A DNA stretch of 64,000 nucleotides from DAISKN01 sp963716925 (GTDB lineage Bacteria; Acidobacteriota; Vicinamibacteria; Marinacidobacterales; SMYC01). The translations under genes were made by a program, and so were the position numbers. The notes beneath the pieces were generated by a model. That model did not search any database and was not told the DNA's origin. It worked only from the letters and a program-made list of their open reading frames with translations. Position 1 is the first letter of the stretch. Each line of letters starts with the position of its first letter. The stretch lies in the NCBI GenBank assembly GCA_963716925.1, contig CAVQUX010000006.1:372001-436000 (forward strand), given 5' to 3'. Positions 33,325 through 44,271 of this stretch are shown in pieces.

Positions 33325-34443
33325 ATGAGGATCCTCTACGGGGTCGTGGGCGAAGGCATGGGACACGCGACCCGCAGCGCCGTCGTTCTCGAGCACCTCG
33401 CCTCTTCCGGGCACGAGATCAAGGTCGTGGTCTCCGGCAAGGCGCATCAGTTCCTGAAAGAGCGGTTCTCCGGCCGGTCGAACATGGCGCTCGAAGAGAT
33501 CCACGGCCTCACCCTGCGCTATTTCGGAAACCGGCTCCAGCGCGCTCGAAGCCTGTTCTGGAACCTCAAGAACGCGCCCAGGGCGGTGAGAAAGAACGTC
33601 GACGCCTACCGCAAGGTGGCCGAAGCGGACTTCCGTCCCCAGATGGTGGTGAGCGACTTCGAGTCCTGGGCGGCCCTCTACGCTTTGAGCCACCGGATTC
33701 CGGTGGTGAGCATCGACAACATCCAGGCGGTGAACCGGCTGAAGCACGGGAAGTCCATCCGCAAGGGATTCGAGTTCGAGGTCGCCCGCATGGCGGTGAG
33801 AATGAAGGTGCCGAGAGCGTACCACTACCTCATCGCCAGCTTCTTCTTCCCCCGCGTCCGCAAGAAATACACCACCCTGGTGCCGCCCATCCTGAGGAGG
33901 GAGATACTCGAGGCCGCGCGGGAACCGGGAGATCACGTCGTCGTCTATCAGCGCGTGATTCCCGAGAAAGACCTCGTGCCCATGCTGCGGAAGCTGCCCT
34001 ACGATTTCCGGGTGTACGGAGCCGCCGCCGAGGACGTCGTGGGCAACGTCAGCCTCCGAGGGTTCTCGGGGGCGGGATTCCTCGAGGACCTCAGGACCGC
34101 GAAGGCGGTCATCTCCGGCGGGGGCTTCTCCCTGATGAGCGAGGCGGTGAGCCTGCGGGTGCCGATGCTCGCCATCCCCATCGAGAAGCAGTACGAACAG
34201 GAGCTGAACGCGCGGTACCTGAAGGAGCTGGGCTACGGCTCCTGGACGCGGAAGATTTCGGCCTCCGCGGTCTCCGAGTTTCTCGACCGAACCTCCGAGT
34301 TCGAGAAGGCGCTTTCCTCCTACGAGCCCCGGGACAATCGAATCGCCCTCTCCTGCCTCGACGAGCTCATCGCCAGGGTGGCGGCGGGAAAGAAGCGGCC
34401 GAAGCGGCTCGAGACCCAGGCGCTCGGGAGCTATCGCGACTAG
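33325..34443 (+). CDS. MJ1255-like glycosyltransferase (GT28-like fold)
   Basis: A 372-residue GT-B fold glycosyltransferase of the MJ1255/TIGR00661 kind, related to MurG. It begins MRILYGVVGEGMGHATRSAVV, with the glycine-rich acceptor loop. The C-terminal nucleotide-sugar side has KAVISGGGFSLMSEAVSLRVPMLAIP and EKQYEQELNARYLKELG. MSDFESWAAL and QAVNRLKHG are typical of this group. ATG 33325 is used; 33301 adds eight residues before the conserved start. The gene is followed two bases later by a small membrane protein. Confidence 0.85.
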   Translation: MRILYGVVGEGMGHATRSAVVLEHLASSGHEIKVVVSGKAHQFLKERFSGRSNMALEEIHGLTLRYFGNRLQRARSLFWNLKNAPRAVRKNVDAYRKVAEADFRPQMVVSDFESWAALYALSHRIPVVSIDNIQAVNRLKHGKSIRKGFEFEVARMAVRMKVPRAYHYLIASFFFPRVRKKYTTLVPPILRREILEAAREPGDHVVVYQRVIPEKDLVPMLRKLPYDFRVYGAAAEDVVGNVSLRGFSGAGFLEDLRTAKAVISGGGFSLMSEAVSLRVPMLAIPIEKQYEQELNARYLKELGYGSWTRKISASAVSEFLDRTSEFEKALSSYEPRDNRIALSCLDELIARVAAGKKRPKRLETQALGSYRD

Positions 34444-34445
34444 CC

Positions 34446-34886
34446 ATGTCGCTCGCGTTTCTCGGCTTCACCCTGCTCTCGGCGCTCATCTTCGCCAAGC
34501 TCGAGATCGAGATCGAGGGCGAGCACGGCTGGGCATCGAAACTGCCCACGTGGCGAGTCGAGGATCACTTTCTACTCGATCTGTTCTTCGGAAGCCGACC
34601 TCTCACCGGCTATCACTTGTGGGCATTCCTGTTCGTGTTCTTCACCTTTCACATGCCGTTCTTCTTCACCCCGGGGTCGTGGACGGTGCGCTCGGAGCTC
34701 CACGCGGTCGGCGCCTACACCCTTTTCTGGATCGTCGAGGATGCTCTCTGGTTCGTGATGAACCCCCACTTCGGGTGGAAGAAGTTCACTCGGGAGAACG
34801 TGTGGTGGCACAAACGCTGGGTGCTCGGGCTCCCCCTCGACTACTGGGTGCTGGGAACGATCTCCGCGGCGCTGCTCCTCGCCTGA
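34446..34886 (+). CDS. small multispanning membrane protein
   Basis: A 146-residue protein that I cannot name. It has about four hydrophobic segments: SLAFLGFTLLSALIFAKLEI, YHLWAFLFVFFTFHMPFFF, YTLFWIVEDALWFVMNP and LDYWVLGTISAALLLA. Aromatic residues and His/Asp pairs (EGEHGW, VEDALW, VWWHKRW) are conserved-looking and could bind metal or lipid. The gene starts two bases after the glycosyltransferase stop, so the two probably work together, perhaps on a lipid-linked sugar. Confidence 0.55.
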   Translation: MSLAFLGFTLLSALIFAKLEIEIEGEHGWASKLPTWRVEDHFLLDLFFGSRPLTGYHLWAFLFVFFTFHMPFFFTPGSWTVRSELHAVGAYTLFWIVEDALWFVMNPHFGWKKFTRENVWWHKRWVLGLPLDYWVLGTISAALLLA

Positions 34887-34945
34887 CTACTTCGCCTGTA
34901 GACCAGATACCACGGGGAGGTTCGGCGGGATGGTAACATTCAGGG

Positions 34946-35377
34946 GTGATCAAAGACATCGCTTCTCTTCTCAGCGAGCCGGGCACAACGGTCGCCGTCG
35001 TAGGCGCGTCTGACAACCCGTCGAAGTATGGCTACGTCATCTACCGGGATTTGAAGCGCAAGGGCTACCGTGTATTCCCGGTGAACTCCCGGCGGTCCAC
35101 CGTCGATTCCGACCCGGCGTTCAAGGATCTGAAGAGCCTTCCGGAGAAGCCCACCATCGTGAACATCGTCGTACCTCCGCCGGTGGCGAGTGAGGTCCTC
35201 GAAGAAAGTCTGGAGCTCGGGCTCATGAACGTCTGGCTTCAGCCCGGGGCGGAGAGCCCCGAGAACCTGGCTTTCCTCCAGGAGAAGGGTTTCAACTACC
35301 TCGCGAACGCCTGCATCATGGTGGAGAGCCGAATCCAAACGCGGAAATCCGAGGGGAAAACGCCGCAGGCCCTGTAA
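34946..35377 (+). CDS. CoA-binding protein (YccU-like)
   Basis: The 143-residue protein is a single Rossmann CoA-binding domain (CoA_binding_2), as in succinyl-CoA synthetase alpha. It shows VAVVGASDNPSKYGYVIYRDL near residue 17, PVNSR near 45, NIVVPPPVASEVLEE near 75 and WLQPGAESPE near 98. The final ANACIMVE segment completes the family pattern. GTG 34946 follows a short CAGGGG. Function in the cell is unknown. Confidence 0.9.
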   Translation: MIKDIASLLSEPGTTVAVVGASDNPSKYGYVIYRDLKRKGYRVFPVNSRRSTVDSDPAFKDLKSLPEKPTIVNIVVPPPVASEVLEESLELGLMNVWLQPGAESPENLAFLQEKGFNYLANACIMVESRIQTRKSEGKTPQAL

Positions 35378-35505
35378 CTGAGGCCATTGCAAAAAGATAT
35401 GTCGGCCTGGGGTGTTACCGGGCCATATTTCCGCTAATCGACAGCGATAAAACGACTTACTCGTATCCGACTCGAATTGGCGCGGGTTTTGCACCACGTT
35501 TCCCC

Positions 35506-35730
35506 ATGAGTCAGGCGAAGGCCACCGTGGTTGCCCCGAGCCTGGAGCGCGCCGTTTTCGTCGAGGCCTGCGATTCGGGCTGGGATCCCCAAACCGTCGT
35601 CCGCCACCTCGTCTGGTACGAGGGCCGTGTGCACGAAGAGCTTCAGGTGTTCCCCTCCCTGAGGGAAGCCCTGGCGTACGCCCAGAGGGCCTGCGTTTCG
35701 CCCGACGGCCCGCGCATGGCTCGGAATTAG
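35506..35730 (+). CDS. short hypothetical protein
   Basis: A 74-residue frame with ordinary codon usage: SQAKATVVAPSLERAVFVEA, then WDPQTVVRHLVWYEGRVHEE and LREALAYAQRACVS. I do not recognise it. It could form a small beta-alpha fold, but nothing more can be said. It overlaps the stop of the convergent DmpA gene by four bases. No clear Shine-Dalgarno is seen before ATG 35506. Confidence 0.4.
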   Translation: MSQAKATVVAPSLERAVFVEACDSGWDPQTVVRHLVWYEGRVHEELQVFPSLREALAYAQRACVSPDGPRMARN

Positions 35731-36848
35731 AACTGGTTCACCGCCTCGACCAGCCGGTCGAGGGGAATCCCGTGGACCCGATTGCCGCGAAAGCCGCTCG
35801 TCGTCTCCGCCATGGTGAGCGAGTTCACGATGGCTTCCTCCGTCGCTTCGGCCGCGGCGTCGAAGAGCGGATCGAGCTCGCGAGGGTCGAGGGTCCGGAT
35901 CTCGAGGAGCGAGCCCCCCGTTCGATCGAACGCCGTCGCCGTCGAGAAGGCGATGGCGATATCGCCGCTCGACGCGTGCGCCGTGGACCCGGTGCGCGCG
36001 AGACCCAGGGTCGCGCGCCGCGCGAGCCTCTGCAGCCCGCGCGACGTCAGAGGGGCGTCGGTCGCGACCACCATGATGATCGAGTTGCCGCCGCCTCCCG
36101 ACCCTTCGTGGATCTCGGGGAGGAGGTCCCGGATCTCGCGGCCCACGGGAGCGCCCTTGACCACGAGCTGCTCGCGGGACCCGTGATTCGTGAGCACCAG
36201 GGCTCCCACGGTGTAGCCTCCGTCCTCCGGGGAGAGCCGCCGAGACGAGGTGCCGATGCCGCCTTTGAAGCCGTAGCTCACCATCCCCACGCCGGCGCCG
36301 ACCGCACCTTCGGGAACGGGTCCTCCCGAAGCGCCGTCGATCGCCCGGAACACGTGCTCCGCCCGTATGGCGCGGCCGCGGATGTCGTTCAATGTCCCGT
36401 CCCAGCATTCGGCGACCACGGCCTGTAGCCCAACTCTCCTGGTTGGGTCCCGGCGGAACAGATACTCGATCACGGCGTCGTACGCCTGGCCAACGCTCGC
36501 GGAGTTCGTGAGCACGATGGGAAACCCGAGGAGCTCCGACTCTTCGATCCAGGGCATCCCGGTCAGCTGGCCGTTTCCGTTGAGTACGAAGGCGGAGGCG
36601 GGCACGAGCCGATCCCAGACGTCCTTTCTCGGAAGAATCACCGTCACTCCGGTCCGCACCGATTCCCCGTCGACGACGCTTTCGTGGCCGACGAGCACTC
36701 CTTCGACGTCGGTGATGGCGTTGCCCGGGCCGGGGGTGAGGACCCCGATCTCGATCCCGAGCTCTCGAGCCCGCTTTCGCTCTTCCGCACCGGGGGTCCG
36801 GATCGCGCCGCACAGGAGGCACAGAAGAAGAGCGAGCCCTGTCCTCAA
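35727..36848 (-). CDS. secreted P1/DmpA-family peptidase (S58)
   Basis: DmpA-type enzymes are N-terminal nucleophile aminopeptidases or beta-peptidyl aminopeptidases that activate by self-cleavage. The product (373 residues from TTG 36848) starts with a signal peptide (LALLLCLLCGAIRTPGA). Family blocks are PGPGNAITDVEGVLVGHE near 40, GVGMVSYGFKGGIGTSSRRL near 185, VLTNHGSRE and GGGGNSIIMVVATDAPL near 255. The nucleophile is the Ser in the GNSII context. The TTG overlaps the stop of the dihydropyrimidinase gene (TTGA), so the two are translationally coupled. Confidence 0.85.
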   Translation of the reverse strand: MRTGLALLLCLLCGAIRTPGAEERKRARELGIEIGVLTPGPGNAITDVEGVLVGHESVVDGESVRTGVTVILPRKDVWDRLVPASAFVLNGNGQLTGMPWIEESELLGFPIVLTNSASVGQAYDAVIEYLFRRDPTRRVGLQAVVAECWDGTLNDIRGRAIRAEHVFRAIDGASGGPVPEGAVGAGVGMVSYGFKGGIGTSSRRLSPEDGGYTVGALVLTNHGSREQLVVKGAPVGREIRDLLPEIHEGSGGGGNSIIMVVATDAPLTSRGLQRLARRATLGLARTGSTAHASSGDIAIAFSTATAFDRTGGSLLEIRTLDPRELDPLFDAAAEATEEAIVNSLTMAETTSGFRGNRVHGIPLDRLVEAVNQF

Positions 36849-38236
36849 AACACTTTCTCCCTCGCGACGAACTCCCCGCTTCCCCGCTCCACCTGAAGCT
36901 CGCCGCCGTCGACCACCACCCGTCCGCGGCTCAGAACGGTCGCGGGCCAGCCTTTGACCTTGCGCCCTTCGTACGGCGTGTAGCCCGCGTTGTCGTGGAG
37001 CTTCGCGCTCTCGATCGCAACCTCCCGATCCGGATCCCAGATCACCAGGTCGGCATCGGCCCCGATCGAGATGCTGCCCTTCTGAGGAAACATCCCGTAG
37101 ATCTTCGCCGCCCGCGTCGAGGTGAGCTCGACGAAGCGGTGGATGTCGATCCGCCCCTTCAGAACGCCCTCGGAGAAGAGGAGCGGCATCCGGACCTCGA
37201 GTCCGGGAACGCCGTTCGCGATCCGGTCGAAGGGAGCGTTCGGGCCGTTCGCGAGTTTTCCCGTGTCGTCGAAGCGATAGGGCGCGTGATCCGAGGAAAA
37301 GACCTGGAACGTCCCGTCGGCGAGGCCGCGCCAAAGAGTCTCCTGCGAAGCCCGATCTCGAGGCGGGGGGCTGCAGCAGAACATCGCCCCCGTCATCCCC
37401 TCGCGATCGAGGTCCTCGACGGTGAGGAAGAGGTACTGGGGACAGGTCTCGGCGAAGACCCTGGCGCCCCGGCTTCGCGCCCGCCGGATCTCGGCCGTCG
37501 CCTCCGCCGAGGAAACGTGGACGATGAAGACCGGCGCGTCGAGGAGCTCCGCGAGGGCGATCGCCCGGAACGTCGCCTCGCCTTCGGCGAGCCGCGAGTG
37601 AGCGACCCCGTGAAACTTCGGCGCCCGGTCCCCCCTCGCGAGGAGCCGCTCCGCCGAGAAGCGGATCATGTCGTGATTCTCGGCGTGCACCATCGTGAGG
37701 GCGCCCTCGCGCTTCGCGAGCTCGAGCACCTGCAGCATCTGATAGTCGTCGAGCCGGAGCCGCTCGTAGGTCATGTAGACCTTGAACGAGGTGTAGCCGT
37801 TGCGGATGAGCTCCGGGAGCTCCTCGTTCATCACCGACTCCGTCGGGTCGGAGAGAATGAGATGGAACGCGTAGTCGATGACCGCCTTGGCCTTCGCCCG
37901 GACGTGGTAGTCGGAGACCACTTTCCTCACCGAGTCGCCCCGGTGCTGGGCGGCGAAGGGAACGATGGTCGTCGTTCCGCCGAATGCGGCGGAGACCGTC
38001 CCCGAGTAGAAGTCGTCGGCGCAGAGGAGACCGGAAGAGGAGAGCTGCTCGATGTGACAGTGGGCGTCGACCCCTCCGGGAAAGACGTAGCTTCCGCCGG
38101 CGTCGATGGAACGGGCTCCCCCCTGGAGCTTCTTTCCCAGCGTCGCGATCCGTCCGTTCGCGATCCCGACGTCGCAGAAGACCTCCTCGGTCGCGGTGAC
38201 GACGTTGCCGTTGCGGATGACGAGATCGAGCTCCAT
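36845..38236 (-). CDS. dihydropyrimidinase/D-hydantoinase
   Basis: An amidohydrolase-superfamily enzyme of 463 residues that opens cyclic ureides or amides. Zinc ligands: DAHCHIE near residue 57, the carboxylated-Lys segment YTSFKVYM near 145, HAENHDM near 180, HVSSAEAT near 236 and SSDHAPY near 310. ATG 38236 (MELDLVIRNG) is used; the longest frame adds 21 residues that are not conserved. It is coupled to the S58 peptidase gene downstream and divergent, 31 bases away, from a sodium:solute symporter. A hydantoin, dihydropyrimidine or related substrate is inferred. Confidence 0.88.
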   Translation of the reverse strand: MELDLVIRNGNVVTATEEVFCDVGIANGRIATLGKKLQGGARSIDAGGSYVFPGGVDAHCHIEQLSSSGLLCADDFYSGTVSAAFGGTTTIVPFAAQHRGDSVRKVVSDYHVRAKAKAVIDYAFHLILSDPTESVMNEELPELIRNGYTSFKVYMTYERLRLDDYQMLQVLELAKREGALTMVHAENHDMIRFSAERLLARGDRAPKFHGVAHSRLAEGEATFRAIALAELLDAPVFIVHVSSAEATAEIRRARSRGARVFAETCPQYLFLTVEDLDREGMTGAMFCCSPPPRDRASQETLWRGLADGTFQVFSSDHAPYRFDDTGKLANGPNAPFDRIANGVPGLEVRMPLLFSEGVLKGRIDIHRFVELTSTRAAKIYGMFPQKGSISIGADADLVIWDPDREVAIESAKLHDNAGYTPYEGRKVKGWPATVLSRGRVVVDGGELQVERGSGEFVAREKVF

Positions 38237-38267
38237 CGGCGCGGTATGGTAGCATCCCGCGCGCCTC

Positions 38268-40044
<1,777 letters not shown>

Positions 40045-40057
40045 GTTAAGATTCCCC

Positions 40058-40624
40058 ATGGAGCGCGCTGAGATGTCCCCCAAGACGATGGAAATCGTGG
40101 AGTCGATCGCGCGGGATCGGCTCGGACTCCTGGAGGCGGTGAAGGACCTCGCGCCGGAGCAGACCGACTTCCGTCCGGCGCCGGGCTCCTGGTCCATCGA
40201 CGACGTCCTCCATCACCTCGCGCTCGCCGAGGAAGCGTCGGCGAAACTGATGTCGTTCTTCCGGGAGCGGGCCGCGAAGGAAGCGGTCGGTCCCGACCCG
40301 AGCCCCGAAAGCTCCGTCCTTTCGTCGATCGAGTCTCTCCTCGGCCGCGCCGGCGACCAGAAGGCGTCCGCGCCGGATCGGGTGACGCCTCGGTCGAAAG
40401 TGGAAGCCCCCTTGGCCATCGCCCGGCTCGAGTCCGCGAGAAGCCGGATCCTCGAAGGCTTCGAATCGCTCTCGAGCCTCGACGGAGCGAAGCTCACGTA
40501 TCGCCACCCTTTCTTCGGCGAGCTGGATCTGTACCAGTGGCTCCTGGTCGGCGGATGGCACGAGCGGCGGCACACCCGCCAGATCGAGCGGATCAAGAGC
40601 GACTCCCGCTTTCCCGGCGCTTGA
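40058..40624 (+). CDS. DinB-family protein (DinB_2)
   Basis: A four-helix-bundle protein of 188 residues with the three-His metal site: the first in DDVLHHLALAEE near residue 50, the others in GWHERRHTRQIERI near 170. Members include thiol transferases and damage-inducible proteins of unknown role. It lies 13 bases after the symporter and is followed closely by the propeller gene. Substrate not predictable. Confidence 0.85.
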   Translation: MERAEMSPKTMEIVESIARDRLGLLEAVKDLAPEQTDFRPAPGSWSIDDVLHHLALAEEASAKLMSFFRERAAKEAVGPDPSPESSVLSSIESLLGRAGDQKASAPDRVTPRSKVEAPLAIARLESARSRILEGFESLSSLDGAKLTYRHPFFGELDLYQWLLVGGWHERRHTRQIERIKSDSRFPGA

Positions 40625-40631
40625 CGTGACG

Positions 40632-41910
40632 ATGCTGCGTTCCGCTTTGTTCTTGCTGCTCCTGCCTCTCGCAGCGCCGGAGGACGTCTCTCTTCTCCCC
40701 GCCGAAGGCGAGGCCGCCCGCTATTGGCCGCGATGGCGCGGACCTTCGGGACAGGGGCTCGTCGAAGGCTCGGGCTACCCCGACGAATGGTCCGATACCA
40801 CGAACGTCCTGTGGAAGGTTTCGGTTCCGGGAAGCGGCAACTCCTCTCCCATCGTGTACGGCGATCGCATCTTTCTCACCACCGCGCGGGACTCGGGACG
40901 GAAGCTATCGCTCCTCTCGTACCGCCGTACCGACGGAGAACTTCTCTGGGAGACGGCGATCGAGGCCGACTCCGTCGAGCACGTCCACGAGAAGAACGGC
41001 CACGCCTCCGCCACCCCGGTGACCGACGGACGAAGAGTCTTCGCGTCTTTCGGCAGTCAAGGTCTCGCGGCGTTCGATTTCGACGGGAAGATTCTCTGGC
41101 ATCGCCGGATCGGCGCTCTCAGCAACTACCACGGGAGCGCGGGCTCTCCCGTCCTGTACCGGGGAAGCGTGATCCTCTACCAGGATCAAGAGAGCGGGTC
41201 GTTCGTCGCCGCGTTCGACCAGAAGACTGGCGACACGCTGTGGTCCACCAAGCGCGAAGCGACGGTGGGCTGGGGGACTCCCGTCGTGATCCGCGCCGCG
41301 GGACGGGACGAGCTCGTCGTCTCCAGCCAGCGTGCGGTCAACGCTTACGACCCGGGTACCGGCAAGCTTCTTGTGGACCGTCCAGGGAAACAAGTTCGAG
41401 GTCATTCCCACTCCGGTCGTGGGCCACGATCTCGTGTTCTGTTCCTCGGGCCGCTCCGGACCGACGCTCGCCATCCGACCGGGCGGAGCCGGCGACGTGA
41501 CCTCGACTCACGTCGTCTGGTCCAGCGTCAAGGGATCTCCGTTCGTGCCCTCGCCCATCGTCGTCGGCGACCACTTGTATCTCGTGAACGACATCCTCAG
41601 CGTCGTGACCGCTTACGAAGCGAAGACGGGAAAGCTCGCGTTCCAGGGCCGGCTCGGAACCGAGAAGAAGGAGAGCTTCTCGTCGTCGCCGGTCGCCGTC
41701 GACGGAAAGTTGTTCTTCACCAACGACGACGGGGAGACGTTCGTGCTCGAAGCGGGCCCTGAGTTCAAGCTCCTCCGCGTGAATCGCCTGGGCGCGAGGA
41801 CCCTCGCGTCTCCGGCGCTCGTCGACGGCCGCTGGTACTTCCGCACGGAGAACGAGCTCGTCGCCATCGGCAGCCGACCGGATTCCCGATCTCCCCGGCC
41901 TGTGGTATAG
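40632..41910 (+). CDS. secreted PQQ-like beta-propeller protein, frameshifted as read
   Basis: The protein has a signal peptide (LRSALFLLLLPLAAPED) and PQQ-type blades: WPRWRGPSGQG, VLWKVSVPGSGNSSPIVYGD, GELLWETAIE, GKILWHRRIG and GDTLWSTKREA. At base 41371 the frame breaks: AYDPGTGKLL continues in the next frame as WTVQGNKFEVIPTPVVGHDL and ends at 41910 with SSSPVAVDGKLFFTN. Dropping one T of the TT at 41371-41372 restores one reading frame of about 425 residues. Function unknown; such propellers are scaffolds or sugar/alcohol-binding proteins, and no PQQ cofactor can be asserted. ATG 40632 is preferred to GTG 40626. Confidence 0.8.
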
Positions 41911-41932
41911 AGTTCCCCAGAAAGGGGGTCCT

Positions 41933-43978
41933 ATGACCGTGGATCGCCTTGCGCGGACTCTCTCCGTATTTCTCGTGAAGCCGTCCAAGTACGACGACGA
42001 CGGCTACGTCGTCCGCCACTGGCGCGGCGTTCTTCCGAGCAACACCCTTGCCTGCCTTCACGGCCTGACCGAGGACGTGAGAGCGTCGAGGGACGCTCGG
42101 AGACGTCGACCTCCAGGTTCACCTCGTCGACGAGGCCGTCGCCAAAGTCCCCGATTCGCGCAATCGTCCGAGCCAACCGGCGGCCCGGCGAAAAGGCGGT
42201 GGTGGCGCTCGTGGGCGTGCAGACGAACCAGTTCTGCCGCGCATCGGACCTGGCCCTCGAGCTCCGCCGCGAGGGAGTGACGGTGCTCCTCGGCGGCTTC
42301 CACGTAAGCGGTATGCTGTCGCTCTTCTCGGGAATCTCCCCCGAGATCCAGGAGCTGATCGACGCCGGCGTCACCATCGTCGCCGGCGAAGTCGAGGAGC
42401 ACTGGGGGGAGATTCTCAAGGCCGCGCACCGCGGCGAGCTGAAACCGATCTATCGCTACCTCGATGAGCTTCCCGACCTTAAAGACGCTCCCCGTCCGAT
42501 CGTGGACAAGGGCTACCTCCGGAGGTTCGTCTCTTCCAACTTCGGGACCGTCGATACCAGCCGCGGCTGCCCCTTCAACTGCTCGTTCTGCACCATCATC
42601 AACGTGCAGGGACGAAAGAGCCGCCATCGCTCTCCGGAATGCATCGCCGAGACCCTTCGCCAGAACTATCGGGAGCGCGGCGTCGACTTCTACTTCTTCA
42701 CCGACGACGACTTCGCGCGAAATCCGGCGTGGGAGGAAATCCTCGACGCCCTCATCGATCTCCGCGAGAAGGAGTCGATCGCCATCGAGTTCATGATCCA
42801 GGTCGACGTCGCCTCGTACCGGATTCCGGGCTTCGTCGAAAAGGCGGCGCGGGCCGGCTGCAGCAACGTCTTCATCGGAATGGAGAGCATCAACCCCGAG
42901 AGCATCAAGGACGCGGGGAAGGCCCAGAACAAGGTCGCGGACTACCGGAGTCTTGATCGACGCCTGGCATGCGGTCCGGGTCTCGACCCACGTCGGCTAT
43001 ATCATCGGTTTTCCCCACGACAGCGAGGAGAGCGTCGCCTCGGACGTGGAGAAGCTGATGACGGAAGTCCGGCCGCACCGGGCGTCGTTCTTCATGCTCA
43101 CTCCGCTGCCCGGTTCGATGGATCACAAACACATGGTCGAGGCCGGCGCCCCGATGGATTCCGACTACAACACGTTCGATTCCTTCCACGAGAGCATGCC
43201 GCACCCTCTGATGAAGGACGGCGCCTGGAGCCGCGCCTATCGCCGGGCCTGGGCGACGTTCTACAGCTTCGAGAACATGAAGGCCGTGCTCGAAGGGGTC
43301 CACCAGGATCGCTACTGGGACGTCCTCCGGAACTTCTACTGGTACAAGAGCTCGGCCCTCAACGAGGGCGCCCACCCGATGATCACCGGATTCTTCCGCA
43401 TCAAGGATCGAAAGAGCCGCCGGCCGACGTTTCGCCGGGAGGGCGTCTTCGCCCACGCGAGGCGAAGGATTCCCGAGGTCTTGCACTACACCCGGAATGC
43501 GATTCGGTTGACGCTGGAGTTCGAGGAGCTCTGGCTCCAGACCCGCAAGCGCAGCGAGACCGAGCGCCGCGTCCACGAGGAGCTGCGGCGGATGAGAGAG
43601 GACCTCTCGCGAAGCCTCCGGGTATCGGAGCTGCGGACCGCCTACCTCCGGGCCAAGTCCGCGCTCCCGGGAATCGAGGTGCCCTCGCGGCTGCGGCTGA
43701 TGAAAGCCAAGCTCTCGGTGGTCCAGGCGAGCCGGCTCCGTGAGACCCGGAGCGATCTGCACTGTTACTGGGATCGGCTGCGCGCGCGTTTGCGGAAGGG
43801 GCGCATCGACGCGCTTCTCCGAGTCGATCGGATCACGCTGAATGCCCTGCGCGAGGTCCGCATCACCGCGGGCTTCTTCGTCGCTCTCGCCGCTGGGCAA
43901 CCGCTTGCCGTCCGCGGGCCGCTGAAAAAGCGAAGAGCCCCGGCCTCGCCGTTTTGTGGCAGGACCGGGGCTCGGTAG
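41933..43978 (+). CDS. B12-binding-type radical SAM protein, three frameshifts as read
   Basis: The N-terminal part (LSVFLVKPSKYDDDGYVVRHW, then GDVDLQVHLVDEAVAKV and VALVGVQTNQFCRASDLALE) has the Rossmann layout of a cobalamin-binding domain, with GGFHVSG near residue 120. The radical SAM core shows CPFNCSFC near residue 207, the three cysteines for the 4Fe-4S cluster, then YFFTDDDFARN and FIGMESINPESIK. The C-terminal half includes GYIIGFPHDSEES. Translation shifts by +1 near 42090 (GGG), 42150 (CCCC) and 42950. The last about 17 residues are encoded by the terminator hairpin. The reaction is unknown; many relatives act on lipids or secondary metabolites. Confidence 0.8.
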
Positions 43979-43987
43979 CTTCGCTTT
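43926..43987 (-). terminator. strong bipartite intrinsic terminator
   Basis: GAGCCCCGG (43935-43943) pairs with CCGGGGCTC (43965-43973), and the outer AAAGCGAA (43927-43934) pairs with TTCGCTTT (43980-43987), both on the plus strand. On the minus strand the hairpin is followed by a T5 run. It ends the minus-strand transcript and also covers the radical SAM stop. Confidence 0.7.
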
Positions 43988-44175
43988 GGTGGCGTTGGGT
44001 TCCCCGTTCGGAGCTCGTCCGAGGGAGCACCTCACCCGCCTACGCCCTTCGGGCTCCGGCGAGGTTCTCGCCGAAGCGTTTCGCGCGGAGGCGGAACGCT
44101 ACGCGGTGCGTTGTCCCTAAGGGGACGCCACCTCCGCGGAAACTGTAAGGAAACTCACTGGACCACCTCCTTTCT
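43926..44175 (-). ncRNA. candidate structured RNA with a strong SD-like sequence and leader ORF
   Basis: Minus strand. AGAAAGGAGGTGG (44175-44163) is a full complement of the 16S 3' end. Seven bases after its GGAGG core, a GTG (44158) opens a 13-codon frame reading MSFLTVSAEVASP with TAG at 44119-44117. Below it the sequence folds into several perfect hairpins: an 8-bp stem 44084-44091/44131-44138, a 7-bp stem 44057-44063/44067-44073 with a 3-base loop, and a terminal T-run hairpin at 43926-43987. About 250 bases. No known RNA family was recognised. It lies just after a minus-strand TPR gene and before an opposing gene, so it does not regulate a downstream gene in cis. Confidence 0.45.
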
Positions 44176-44271
44176 GGGCGTTCCCAACATCGACGGGCCC
44201 AAACCGTCCGCAGCTCACCAAGCCGCCCAAACTCGGTGTCCCCTCCAAAATCTCTCACCTTCGAGGCAAAG

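Noticed and set aside
44158..44175. Fragment of a 16S rRNA gene
   Set aside because: Only 17 bases match; the sequence upstream does not resemble helix 45 or the rest of 16S. A strong ribosome binding site on the other strand explains it better.
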